Source: Schistocephalus solidus (lineage: Eukaryota > Platyhelminthes > Cestoda > Diphyllobothriidea > Diphyllobothriidae). Taken from it: a stretch of DNA of 64,000 nt. Under the pieces are notes generated by a model. That model worked only from the letters and a program-made list of their open reading frames with translations, was not told where the DNA came from and ran no database searches. The position numbers and the translations under genes are program-made. The DNA is taken from NCBI GenBank assembly GCA_017591395.1, contig WEDG01000362.1, positions 1 through 64,000 on the forward strand, written 5' to 3'. Positions 32,739 through 44,229 of this stretch are shown here, piece after piece; within the stretch, counting starts at the first letter, position 1; the number at the start of each line of letters is the position of its first letter.

Positions 32739-34936
32739 AGTTTTGTTTTGGTTTTGGGCTTAGTCAATAGTGTTAGAAATGGAGAGTTTGTTTAAAGCAA
32801 AAAACTGGCTTCAATGGTCTAGTAATAGCAAAATACGAAATAGAATAGCTAAAGAGAATAGGAATTAATGTTACATTTTAATAATTTATTGGGTCAAGAA
32901 TAATCTGTCCATTATGGATTTTCAAGTGTTCAGTTGACAGAGATAGAATAAGCTCCGATCGATTCGAATGTCCCTCACATCCAATCAGATGATAACGCTG
33001 AAGATATTTACAGGCAAGCGTAACGTTCGGGTGTTTGGTTCAGCTGATTAATAAGACGTGGTTAGACTGATCTCTAAACAAAGTAGACATTGGTTAGGGA
33101 CATGAACCGTTCAATGGTAAGAACATTCCAATGCTATCAAACGGTCATAATATTGCATTTGACAATATGGTATTATTTATTATTGATCTAGATCGGACAA
33201 TAAAGCTATAGCTTTATGAGCGACTAATTGCTGCAAGTTTATTGAGGGTATATACCCTCAGTATGTTAGTAATGTTGCTGATGTAATCGCTGCTGTCGGA
33301 CTAATTGTTGAAATACCTGTTAGTGTCTGACTCAATTCGAATCCTTGATATGAAAAGAATATAAAATGTATTATTTATGGTACCTTTTGTGCAATTCTTG
33401 TGTGCAAATCATATTTTCAGAGGTTGCACGTTTATAATTTGATGCTGTTGTATCATCAGCACTCCAAAGGTTTTTACTGAAGATATGTTTGTATTTATTG
33501 ATGAGATTATTTAAGTATCAGAAAGAACAACTAGTGGCTATGATAGGAAAGAAAATCTCGAATTTATGATTATGTAATGTTTATGCATTTATGTCGATAT
33601 TTGTGGATGAAATTATTTCTAGTCTGAAAGGTTAACTGAAAGCTGAGATTAGAAAGGAAATGATTAAATATTTGTGATTGTGGTATTTTTATGAAATTAT
33701 TTTAGTTAGGCAATATGAAAAATGTGCATAATGATTGAAATCCAGCATTATTGCCTCGGAGAATTTGCCAAATTTCGAAAACAATTAAAATACAAGAAAT
33801 AACTACTTTTTTGTCTGATGTTAGAGGTCGAAACCGACTGACCACCTGTCGGGCCAACGTCGAACGTCAACCAGACCCAAGCACACCATTCTAGTGCGTA
33901 TATGTTTTCAGCTTCTTATAAACATTAAAAATACGAAATTTGGAATACTAGCTTGTAAAATTTATTGAAGAAGGGTAAACAAATAGCCTCGAACTTCAGG
34001 TGGCTATGATCTAAATTCTAGGCGCATACCAATTCCTGTTTCCTAACATTAAACTCAATCCAAACCCTCCTAAACCTAGCCCTACTGGAATCCAGCGCAG
34101 GGTCCAATGTTAAACTTACAACCGTACCCTATCGTAAAATAACTTCCAAACATAGTCTGAAGGCGAGAAATATTTTTCTGGATTTCCATAGGCTAACGAA
34201 TAAAATGCGCAGGTTGCATTAGTAAGGCAACCTACTGTAGCTACAACAGTTCAGCATTAAAGTTTTCAAATAGGCTCCCCAATTTGACTTGATTAACTTT
34301 CATGCTTGAAACAGAATCCAAGTACTGAAAAAGTGCTCCCATTTTTAAATTCTGACAGGCTGAGGATGAAATCACCTCTAGTTGAATTATGGACTTTGGC
34401 AGTATGTTAATTAGGTAAAGGCATGTTTGACTAGAGGTTCGTTTATAGATGAGGCGTGTGTGCTTAGTGCCATTCAACTACCAAATTCATATCTTGTTGT
34501 TTTAATCTCGACCTCATTTGATGCATGTATCACATACATGTTTTACTGACGAGGAGCTTGTATACTTAATTCAAATAGATTTAATGAAAGTTATATTGCT
34601 CTGCTTCGAAATAACAGCCAGGATTAGGAATACCAAAATACCAAAATTCTGAATACTTACTTGTTAAGTAGGTTGGACATGAGTAAAGTTATCGCCTGGA
34701 ACTGCCCTCAGCAATGCGCAAAATCCCAGGGGTAGTAACAATTTTCTTGTCTTAAGTATAACTCTAAAAGAAAAATTCCTAACCCTAACAGTAACCTTAC
34801 CCCTAGCGCCTATTGGAAGTTAAAAAACGGAAAGATTTTGACCGCGCACTGTCTTAAACTGTCTTCAAAATATATCCTGAAAGTAAAACATACCCTTCTT
34901 TTCCGAAAGGCTTTAGGGTAACGAGTAAAATGCAGA
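32739..34936. other. central loop of the inverted repeat
   Basis: About 2.2 kb of AT-rich sequence between the arms. Two stretches near 34005-34215 and 34690-34935 resemble each other (ACGA.TAAAATGC.GA.GTT at their ends) and contain CCTAA-rich tracts. No gene is recognised. Confidence 0.5.
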
Positions 34937-36247
34937 AGTTAAAATAAGTATAGCCATGGTTGATAAAAGGTTCGTTTTAATATGAGGAGCGTGCGCTTAG
35001 TGACTTTCAGTTGACAAGTTGACATGCCTGGCAAACACTCGACTTACTCTGATGTACATGTCTGAAAAATGTTTTTTTGAAGATGATTTGATTTCAGACT
35101 GCCTGTTTACTTCAAGATTATCGATAGAAAGAAATCATTAGACTACTTTCCTTAGGGGTGAGCATTCGGGTCTTGTTTAACTTGCGTTAGTTATTCTGCC
35201 TGCAGCGATATCCCACTCAACACCAGAGGGTTTCGCTATGAACCTACGGAAACTAGCTGTTAGAATTTACGAATTTTTCAAGTATCCGTGCAATCATGAT
35301 GCTCCAGCATAGAAAATCCTGTAAGGTGGACGAAAAAGTGTGTCTGGTTGCACAAGCCAACAGCTGTAGTCGTAACTCTTTGACTATCCTCATTGTCAAT
35401 TACTTGGGTAATTTCTTTATTTTGTTCTGTCTGCCCTGTTTTTCATTGACCTTACATGATAGACAGTTTGTGGACCAGACGCTCTTTTGACATGTTACAT
35501 CTTCACCAAAGTTGGGTCGTGAAACAATTAAGAAAGCCTGTTGTGCTGACAGCTGCGCCTTCAGTGGGTGTGCAGGGCTCAAGTTCATTAAGTCTAGTGG
35601 TTCAACCTTGCGCGAAACGTGCTGGACTGGGTAGTACCTCTATGAACCTTGTATGATTTATTGGAAAGGACTCCCACGCAGATCATGTCTCCTTTTCAGT
35701 TCTATCTTTACCGGTGTCTGCTGCTGCTGCTATTGGGGTCGCTCGATGCCATCGTTAGATCTGGCTGTGGAGTAAGCAGTGATGAAGAAGTTTCGTATAT
35801 TTGCCCATTTGTTTCAGTCGTTTCACTAAAAGTAAAAGTTTTGAGTATTCAGTGCTCCGCTGTCTGTCTCGGCCCATTCGTTCGGAGCCGAGGCTATGTT
35901 TCGACTAACAGTTTCCATTGGCAAGCTGTTTTCTGTTATGTTTATTATAGGCATGGTCCACGTTCATAATTCTCAACTAAAAACAGTAAGATTGACGTTT
36001 GGTAAGACAATCGGGCACGCTTTCGTGGTCATTCGTATGCGCATTTTCTTTGTGTTTTTTTTTTTCAATTTGCTCGTGAGTCGTCTTCATGGTGTTTCCT
36101 CTTACCCCTTTACGTTCCCGATAGCCAGTTACCGTGACAATAAGTTGTTATTAGGACGTACCCGCGGGTTACGTTCTGTCAAGTATACCTAAACGTAAGC
36201 TGTGTACATTCGAATGTGCCCCATGCATAATAGTTTGGCACAGGGTG
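34937..36247 (-). repeat. large inverted repeat, right arm
   Basis: This is the reverse complement of 31529-32738. It starts near ATAAGTATAGCCATGG and ends near AGTTTGGCACAGGGTGG. It contains an extra segment of about 95 bases near 35310-35420 relative to the left arm. Confidence 0.85.
35649..35969 (+). CDS. small open frame in the inverted repeat, right arm
   Basis: A frame of 106 codons differing from the left-arm version at only four visible residues, all between residues 17 and 44. It keeps the hydrophobic MSPFQFYLYRCLLLLLLG start and the later residues. A 66-codon frame (35456-35656) precedes and overlaps it. It is unrecognised and is evidence of recent duplication more than of function. 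Confidence 0.25.
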   Translation: MYDLLERTPTQIMSPFQFYLYRCLLLLLLGSLDAIVRSGCGVSSDEEVSYICPFVSVVSLKVKVLSIQCSAVCLGPFVRSRGYVSTNSFHWQAVFCYVYYRHGPRS

Positions 36248-36784
36248 GTACGATTATTACGAACGTCTGGATAGGACCTGAGCACTTTCTCAGTAAACCG
36301 GCAAAATGAGCGGACAAAGGCTTAAGAGGCAACGAGTTGTAGGCATTTGCTAACCCTTGATTGATCGATCGCCCTAAGGATTGCGATCCATCGCTGACCC
36401 GCGGGGCGGGTTCAGCAGCCGTGACCCGCTTGTGATTATATATTTAGTGAAACAGACTTACGAGGCATCTTACTCATTCTGTCGTTAGACGTTCCCAGCT
36501 TTCCGCTGGCAGGTCAGAGTGAAGTGAATTAGCGATGAGCATGGCCACAGTGCAGGGCATAGCTGAATTACCTCTTTTTGTAAAAAGTATACACTATGCC
36601 TAAGGTTAAGCTTGAAATATCAACCGCTTTTTTTGCCCGTATATATAGACACATAGAAGTGTTCATTAAGCTTCCAAATAAAGTAGACCAAGGATGGATT
36701 ATGTAACCGTAGTTCACAAAATAATACTAGTGGTGTGTATCTTACGGGAATGGTAGTATTTGGAGTTTGTGGGTGAGTTATAAC
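36248..36784. other. no gene recognised
   Basis: Sequence next to the inverted repeat with no supported feature. Confidence 0.4.
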
Positions 36785-37135
36785 ATTCGAACCTCAGAAA
36801 AGGACTATTTTCAACCATACTTCTTCTTTTTCTAATTCATTGCCTCGATTTTTACATGCACGGGCTTCCTGTGCATTTAAAACTTTTGATTATTGAGGTA
36901 CACCAATTTTCCAGTTCTTAGAGTTTGCCACTTTTTCTAAAATAATGAGTATTTCTACATGACAAAATATGAAGTTGCAAACCACAATATACTCTTTTCA
37001 TAAGGATGGTCGCTTCTTTACTGCTGTAAGGCATTGGGGGCGCAGCGTGGGCTGATTTCGGTTAAGAGGCTCTTTCTGATGAAATCCATGACATTGCCTG
37101 AGGTATGGCGTTTACTGTATGTTACAATTTAAAAA
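36785..37135 (+). repeat. non-coding dispersed repeat 'N', copy 3 (5'-truncated)
   Basis: Landmarks are AAAGGACTATTTTCAA, ATGCACGGGCTTCCTGTGCA, GCAAACCACAATA and GGTCGCTTCTTTACTGCTGTAA, followed by GGGGGCGCAGCGTGGGCTGA. The ACCACAAT to GGTCGC stretch is intact here and shows the pre-insertion state of the copy at 9405/12757. Confidence 0.6.
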
Positions 37136-40100
37136 TAAATAGGTTTCTGTTAAAAATCATTTCATACGCTTATATAGGAAAACGGATGCCAGCGCATAAG
37201 TATAAACAATAAAATCACTGCATCTGTAATTATTTTCTATTTGAATAAACCGCCATTGTCGAATTTACGAGAGGTCAGGAACCAAGGGAACAGTCAACCA
37301 ATAGGAACTGGGAAAAAAGTGACTTATAGTGGCCGAGGGAAACTTAATGCGAATCGACATTACGCAAATGAATATAAGAACATTTTTTAAAGTGTACCCC
37401 AGTGAACAAGAGAAAAGGCAAGCAATATAATAATGCATGTATAGCTGCATCAGCTTAATAAACCAACACGCAAGTAAAATGTAAAAAATTGAAAAAAAAT
37501 TAGAACAGATAAATAAAAACTGTAAAATAAAGAAATGCGTATAGTGACAAGATATGTAATAAGCATGATATTTTTTTTCCTTCTTAACCACAGACCATCG
37601 ACACTATTTAGCAGGAAATTAAGACAAACAAGGCTTTAGTTTACCATAAAAACCGAGGAAATAACGCAAACTTCGATTGTGGATTGGCTTCCTCATTGCC
37701 CTAACGTGATGTCGGCTTGTCTATGGTCGATCCCAGCCCCGTACTCGTTAAGTCCACCTCCACTGTCCTATGTTTGCCCCCTAGGAAATTGCATGGCAAA
37801 AACGTGCAGACACGGAGGAGGTCATTGTGCCGGTTGATGAAACTTTGTGCTGAAAACTTCTTGTCAACTGTACACCTTTGAACTTCTAAATGCCCTGACC
37901 TATAACTTGTGGTGTTTGGAAGTCGAAAGTATAAGCAGTCGATCGGCTATTCGCTGCGAGATAAGGTTTTACACCCACTCTCCGTATTGCCAGCTTGATT
38001 TTTAAAACGCGCGTCTTTAATGCTTGTTCGGTATCCGGTACGTTTATTGCACTACTTACCGCTGCATCAGAAGTTTAGTTGGCTGTTTATATGTAATCTC
38101 TGAGTTTCTACGGGCTTGAATTTATTTTTAAGCGAATTTTGTATATCTTTGTAGGATGGCGTTAATAGTTTATATCAAATCTTTTTAATTGCCTCAGCAA
38201 AAAGTGCACCAACTTGTAGTAAATCCTTCGGGATAAACTGGAATATATATCTTTAGGCCTAGATTGGACTCTTGGAGGACCTTCTGATGAACCGAACAAC
38301 TCGCTTCTGGCACCCGCAGCGGCGGAAAAGCGGTGAACTCCGCTGCGCTCTCAGCATGTTGAAGCATACATTATTGATGTGACCGTTTGCCGAACGGTTA
38401 TGCATGCATCCTTGCACTCCGGAATGACCCTGTTCTGCTGGTAAGAGGATTTTGATTTTATTCGACTCCCAACTGTATGATGCCTGCTTCGATTTTCATA
38501 TGCGCATTCTCCATTGCAATATATCTGATGCGTTTAAATCTGTCACAACACGTCACAATTCATGGCCTAGAAGGCTGCCAAGTGAATAGATAACTGGGTC
38601 TTCATGGTTATTACCGTGTGTGTATGTGAGGTGACTGGTCTGAGGACTTCGGACACACGAACTAAGTAGATGTATACAGTATTGTATTACTAGTAGGTTT
38701 TAGGATAAGGAATCACGTATTTAATTCTTATCAGGCTTGCTAATCGATATAAATTTTAATACAGTAAAATAATACGGAAAAAGGACTTAGGAGCATGTCG
38801 AATGACGAACGGCCGTGCGGCACGTACCTGGTTCCTAACTAGTGGAACGCTCGTAACTTTAGGTACTACACAGGAGTTTTTCACGGTTTGTTCCATCCGT
38901 TCTTTATATTTTATTTTCTAATACATGCCAAATGACATTCGGCATTAATATTACTAGTATTATTATTGAAAGTAGTGGATGATAGGCCTATGCTGACTGC
39001 CAGCATTAACTCGTAACTTGAGATATTCTTTAAAAGAGTAACTTTTCAGTGCATCAAGCGGGCACCTTTCCTCACAGTGACATCAACTTTCGTTCGTCTC
39101 AATGTAATATTTGCATTTCAGCGGTCACTTTATGCGAATCGGGCAACCTACCCGTCCCACAGCTACAGATTCGTAAATAGCTGGGTGAGGCAGAGAAGGT
39201 AGAAATGTTTTTTAATTCTCGCAAGCCAAACGTTATGTCCTATATTACAGCTCTTAACCATAGTGAGCATCCCAGATGGAGAGAAACAACTCCTTTAAAT
39301 GAATAAACCTAACTACTTGGCACTATGCAGTAGGATATCACTTGCGTTTAAGTATTTTCGGTACCCTGTTTTTGGAGGAAATAACTCGCTACTTAACCAT
39401 TTACGGGACGCGATAAGGTAAATGAGAATCCTATTATTTTCAGTGTATTATGTCTTTCTGGGTAAGACCTGCTCCGTATGTTCATTGTTTCAATGTAATG
39501 CAGGTATCTTCAATCGTTGGAATTCTGAACAGCAATTAAATCGGCAACCGATTAAGGAGGCATCAAACTGCCTTTAAGAAAGCTCACTGTTAACCGTATC
39601 AACGAGGTCATACAGTAACCGGTGGCCATTATGCAGTGGCTGAGTAACCTTACCATAAAGCACTATTATTTAAACAACTGTAATAATCATTATAACAGTC
39701 ACTTTTTATTCAAATTAATTTTATGCCTAAGTGGTATTCTACATGTCCACTACCTACTTGAATATACTATCGTCATTAGGATGACCTCAACATCTTGCCT
39801 GTTTACGCCACCCTAACAACTGGACTGCAAATACACCTAATTTTATAAGTTAGCATTTTATTTATGTCTGATCTGTACATATATCGTTTAATATTCTACC
39901 AAAATGTACATTAATGTAGTTTTTACATTTACTTTTTCTAAACAGTGTCAAAAGAGCTCACTGAGCTTTTTACCAATACTGTCAAGTAGTACTTAAATGT
40001 ATAACATAGGGAGGAGGGTTAAAATGGAGAGGGGCAGTTATAGTTATCAATGAAATAAGGCAGCTGCCACTGTGAGGGGGAATGAGCTTCTAGTTTTCCG

Positions 40101-40260
40101 ACTCCATTAGGGCCTCTATTCACGCTCGAATTGCGCACTCTCGACTTCTATTCGCACTAGGTTTGAGCTCGAATCGTTAACTGAGACGTGATGGTAACCC
40201 GCTACGGACTATGACAGGACCAAGGAATGTTCCAGTTCGTTAATTTTATGTGGTAATGAT
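37136..40260. other. no gene recognised
   Basis: About 3.1 kb. The minus frame 37265-37591 (108 codons) is aromatic and low in complexity because the DNA is A/T-rich, and is unlikely to be a gene. No repeats shared with the rest of the window were seen. Confidence 0.4.
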
Positions 40261-40328
<68 letters not shown>

Positions 40329-40329
40329 A
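40261..40329. repeat. AAT microsatellite
   Basis: About 22 units of AAT with one interruption (ACTAATAAT). Confidence 0.95.
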
Positions 40330-40744
40330 AGAGTAATCTTAACAGTTTTTTAAGTCGCATTCAAGACTTTTAAGTGCATTTTCCTGATTTTTGGGCGTTT
40401 CTGTCAACTCATAGAAAAAAAACCATTGCAAGTCAAGTCCTAAACTTACTAATATCAGACCTCAAATTATTTGACTGAACAGTCTTCGTGCCATCTGCCT
40501 TACGTTGAGGATTCGCAAAAGATTTCAATCAGGCATTTTAACTTAATTGACCTGATCATTATATAATGCCGAAGAAAACGTCACTGTGTTCGGAATTTAA
40601 ATGTAACAGTAGCGGGGACAACAAACAGGCATGTGGAGTATATTAGTTATTTAGTGTGCCGGCAGAGTTAAACAGCATAAACGATTATGAAATCGTTAAT
40701 AACTTAGAGTTGTGAGTGGGATGCGCACGCATGCCAAAGTGTGC
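40330..40744. other. no gene recognised
   Basis: Sequence between the microsatellite and repeat M without supported features. Confidence 0.4.
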
Positions 40745-40925
40745 ACGGTTTGAGTACAGTCGATTGTTTAACGGCCGAATACAACTATGTCCATCATACT
40801 ACCTCTTTGAAAGGTACGACTTGCGCGCGAATCGGTCTCTAGTACAAGTAGACTTGCTATGCAGCCAGCGCACATTCTCTTCCGTCGCCAACATGGTACC
40901 AGTTTCAAGACAGAGTGAAGAAGTC
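40745..40925 (+). repeat. dispersed repeat 'M', copy 4 (diverged)
   Basis: The segment shares ACAGTCGATT, GACTTGCGCGCGAAT, AGTAGACTTGC and GTTTCAAGACAGAGT.AAG with copies 2 and 3. Confidence 0.45.
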
Positions 40926-41129
40926 TGGAGATGGGATCGGGTGCAGATGGCAAGGTGTGGCCTGAACCTGCAATCGGGCGTGTCAACGCACCCACTCCGT
41001 TTTTGGTGCTTTTTATGAATTTTTTATAAGCTGGCCTTCAATATTACTTTTATAGTAACGCCTGTGGTCTCCTTATTTGGCCCCCATAGTGGTCCGGCGC
41101 TTCCACCGCGTGTCTATTGAGGCGGCAAG

Positions 41130-41289
41130 TAAGCGCAAACAAAATTCTGGGGCGTTTTACTTCCACGACCAGCGCCGAAAGCGCTGACTCGTCATGCATT
41201 CGCCTGTCAAACTTCGCATAGTCGCGCCTGGCAACCTTGGTCTCACGTTCTTGGTCCCCTTGCACCTGGCGTAGAGCGCATTTTCCTGC
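41130..41289 (+). mobile_element. 3' internal end of an upstream gypsy copy
   Basis: 41180-41289 is homologous, in the same orientation, to 45596-45707, the stretch just before the 3' LTR of the gypsy element. The shared core is CAACCTTGGTCTCACG.TCTTGG. It therefore looks like the last internal bases of a second, mostly lost element that shares the LTR starting at 41290. Confidence 0.55.
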
Positions 41290-42112
41290 TGTCGGCCTTA
41301 CGCTCCTAGTGTAGCGGCCGAGGATGTCAAGGATAGCACACACTTGAGTACATCACTCGAACCAGCTGTAGCCATATAACGTCGGCAGAATCGTTAAGCA
41401 CTTCATCACGCACACATGTATAGATAGCAGGAGAGAATAAGTTTAGAACGTAAGGTATCTATGTTAACAGAAACAAATCGTAAATAGTAAATGAGAAATA
41501 TAAAGATACAAGCGAATACTGGGGACCTATACAATCGATCCGTTTGGAGTGGGAGTTGGTCACGAATGTTCAGTTAGATACCGGTGGGGAGTGCAGCGCT
41601 GTTGGCAAATGCGGGTGAGGGTCGTGGAGATGCTGACGGTCAGGGACTTTCGAGACAGTACGACGACTGTAATAAGGGGAGATGTCAGCGGTAGGGAGGG
41701 AAGGAACACCGGCCATCTTCACAGACCATCGATCACACCATTCCCATCCGGGATCCGTGCGAAAAGTGTTCCCAGTCCATTCAAACAATTCTGTCGAACT
41801 GTGGTTCGTTACACTAGTGGGTTCGCTGCTGGAGCTATGTGCATCTTGACCCTAGCCGCTCGAGAACTCGTAACCTATCAAACTGTTTGAGTTCACTGAT
41901 TGGATGCAGGCGACAAAGGACACATGGTTTGGGTTAGGGACTTTCAAGACACACACAAAAACTGGCCTGAGGAGACCGCTAGCGGCGACTGTGTGTAGAG
42001 CCACTTGTAGGCTTTTTGCCTCAGTAAATATCGTCCTAGTTGATCCGTCTTTCCTGACTTTTGATTTTGGAAACCTTCGTGTTTTCGACCCTACTTCTTC
42101 GACATTGTTGAC
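41290..42112 (+). mobile_element. 5' LTR of CsRn1-like gypsy element, interrupted
   Basis: The LTR starts TGTCGGCCTTACGCTCCTAG, is broken by a solo LTR at 41310-41813, resumes at about 41818 (TGGGTTCGCTG) and ends near 42112. Without the insertion and duplicated CTAG it is about 315 bases, the same as the 3' LTR at 45708. Shared landmarks include GAGACCGCTAGCGGCGACTG and GTAGGCTTTTTGCCTCAGTAAAT, with a possible polyadenylation or initiator region there. Confidence 0.75.
41310..41813. mobile_element. solo LTR nested in the gypsy 5' LTR
   Basis: The insert begins TGTAGCGGCC and ends GGTTCGTTACA, flanked by CTAG at 41306-41309 and 41814-41817. Its reverse complement matches 17908-18414 over the full length (504 against 507 bases). 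Removing it with one CTAG restores continuity with the start of the 3' LTR at 45708, which proves insertion after the gypsy LTR was formed. Confidence 0.85.
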
Positions 42113-42409
42113 CACTAAAGAATGCCACTGCTTCCAAATCTACGATATATTTAGGTGTTGAAAAAAGAGCTTTCCACCAGAAGTTCAACATATTTTGGCA
42201 CAACTAACTCAAATGGTCGAACTTCCGATGAAAATGCCTGGCATTGCCAAACCACCACTTGCAGCAGTCTCAACTTCGGCAGTTCCATCTTTGTCTCCTC
42301 TTTCACATCTTAAGACTAAAATTGCGTAACTTGCTTGGCGTGTAACTTTTCTTCAACAATTTTCCCAACCCTGGCCTCTTCCTTTACACCATCAACTCCT
42401 CACCAATTG

Positions 42410-43390
42410 CCCCCTTCGGTATCTTTTTCTCGTCCCTGGACATCGCCCTACAGTGTCCATTCACTTGGGCCTTTGTCGTTGTTGACGTACCCTGTGCTCT
42501 CCTTGGTACAGACTTCCCTGTCGTCGTCGATCATATGGTGGACAGCCGGAACACCTGTCTACACTGCCAAACAATCAAGCTCATCATCCACGGTATCCCT
42601 TCGTCCGAGCTGCTTCGCAAACTTGGCATCCTGGGTCCTGACCCAAACAGGCTCTTTCAGGAGCTTCTTCTCATATTATTTGGTCGCATACGTCCAAACT
42701 TCAGCGCATCTATCCCATCACATGACGATGTTCATCACATCCCAACGACTGGCCCTCCTGTGTTTTCTCGGCCCTGCCGTCTCGCACCCGCATGACTTGC
42801 TGCCGCCAATGTCAAGTACGATCACTCGCCTCAGATGGACATCGTCCACCAGTCTGACGGCCCAAAAGCTTCGCCCCTCCACAAGGTTCCCAAGACCACC
42901 GCTGGTGACTGGCGCCCCTGCAGTGTTTACAGGGCCTTAAAAGTCTAACCCTCCTGGACTGCTATTAATTCCCGCACTTTCAAGATTTTATCGGGGCTCT
43001 ATAAGGCAAGTCTGTGTTTTCCAAGATCCACCTGGTCTGTGCTTTTAACCAGATTCCCAAAGCATCAGAAGACGTTTCATAGACGGCCGTCGCCACCTTC
43101 TTTGGTCTTTTTGAGTTCCTGTGCATGCCGTTTGGACTTCGCACCGCCTCTCGAATATTCCTGTAGTTCGTAGACAGAGTGCTTCGAGGCCTATCCTTTG
43201 GCTTCGCCTATATTAAAGACCTCTTTACGGTCAGCCCCATTGCCGAAAAAAACATAGAAGTCTAACAGTGGTGTTTGACAGCCTTCAATAATTTTGCGTT
43301 GTCACAAACCCGGTTAACTTTGCTTTCTGTGCCTCTTCTCTTGAGTTTCTAGGACACTTGGTCGAGAGCAACTGTAACCATTCTCTCCCA
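42410..43390 (+). pseudogene. gypsy protease end and reverse transcriptase remnant
   Basis: The first part reads FTWAFVVVDVPCALLGTDF, the second half of an aspartic protease. The active-site Asp-Thr/Ser-Gly lies in the deleted region. Next come HHIPTTGPPVFSRPCRLAPA and GDWRPCSVYRAL, the polymerase entry. It continues with degraded pieces to FAYIKDLFTVS, where the YxDD motif has Lys in place of an Asp, then LEFLGHLV-like residues. Frames change at least four times. It is inactive. Confidence 0.75.
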
Positions 43391-43394
43391 TCGA

Positions 43395-43510
43395 AATGTG
43401 TGTGTACATTTTATCTGCACACATTTTCATAACTTTATTTCGTTACTAATGTTTGCTTAGACAGTACCTTCCCGGTGCTAACCAAATATAAATTCTAAAT
43501 TCTAAATCCA
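43395..43510. other. foreign insert between reverse transcriptase and RNase H
   Basis: Pol coding similarity stops at about 43395 and resumes after about 43560. The interval contains GTGTGTGTACATTTTATC and ends with the short tandem run AAATATAAATTCTAAATTCTAAAT, which resembles a LINE 3' tail. Confidence 0.4.
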
Positions 43511-43563
43511 TGAATTCCCTCTTCCCTCTGCAAAGCGTCAGTAGCCGCGATTTCTGTTCATGA

Positions 43564-44110
43564 TTGTTTTCTACCTCTGGTGCCTCTCTAACTGTTCCGA
43601 CACCATTCTGCCACTCACGAATCTCCTCTCTGATCCTAAAAGTTTGTTTGAACTCACTTCAGATACCCTCGTTTCTTTTTGCCCCAACCAATGCTACTCT
43701 TCTGACGCATTCTGATACCGATTCTCCCATCTATCTCATGGTTGATGCCTCTAACGTTGCAACCGATGCAGTTCTTCAACAGCAACTTGCAGGTCAACCC
43801 AAACCCTTCGTTTTCTTCTCCCGAAAGTTAGCACCTACCAAATCGCGGTACAGCACGTTTGGACGGGAGCTGCTTGCTGTCTATCTTGCCGTGAAACACT
43901 TCTGACACTTCTTTGACGGCAGGAACTTTACAGTCTTCACGGATCATAAGCCTCTTACCTTCGCTTTCAAGGCCAATTCTGATAAATTCAACTTCGGGGA
44001 GCTTTGCCAACTGAACTCTATCTCACAGTTCACCTCAGACATTCGCTACATCGACGGGGCACGCAATAAGGTGGCTGTCGCTCTTTCCAGGCCATCCATT
44101 GCTCACCTAC
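43564..44110 (+). pseudogene. gypsy RNase H domain remnant
   Basis: The frame reads IYLMVDASNVATDAVLQQQ (first catalytic Asp), PFVFFSRKLAPTKSRYSTFG and RELLAVYLAVKHF (catalytic Glu), followed by a stop at 43903 and FTVFTDHKPLTFAF (catalytic Asp). It then reads RYIDGARNKVAVALSRPS, the usual end with N-V-A-D-x-L-S-R-like wording. RNase H removes template RNA during replication. One internal stop breaks it. Confidence 0.8.
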
Positions 44111-44229
44111 AGCCTACTCCTGGGATCGTCCTCACTGAGATGGCCGCTGAACAACGCCGTGTTAGTTTGACTTGTGACGAGGATGTTTATGGACTCCACA
44201 TTTCAGCGATGTCACTGACTACCGTCAAC

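Noticed and set aside
37265..37591. 108-codon minus-strand frame
   Set aside because: The composition follows A/T-rich DNA (Phe, Tyr, Ile, Ser runs), with no motif and no splice support.
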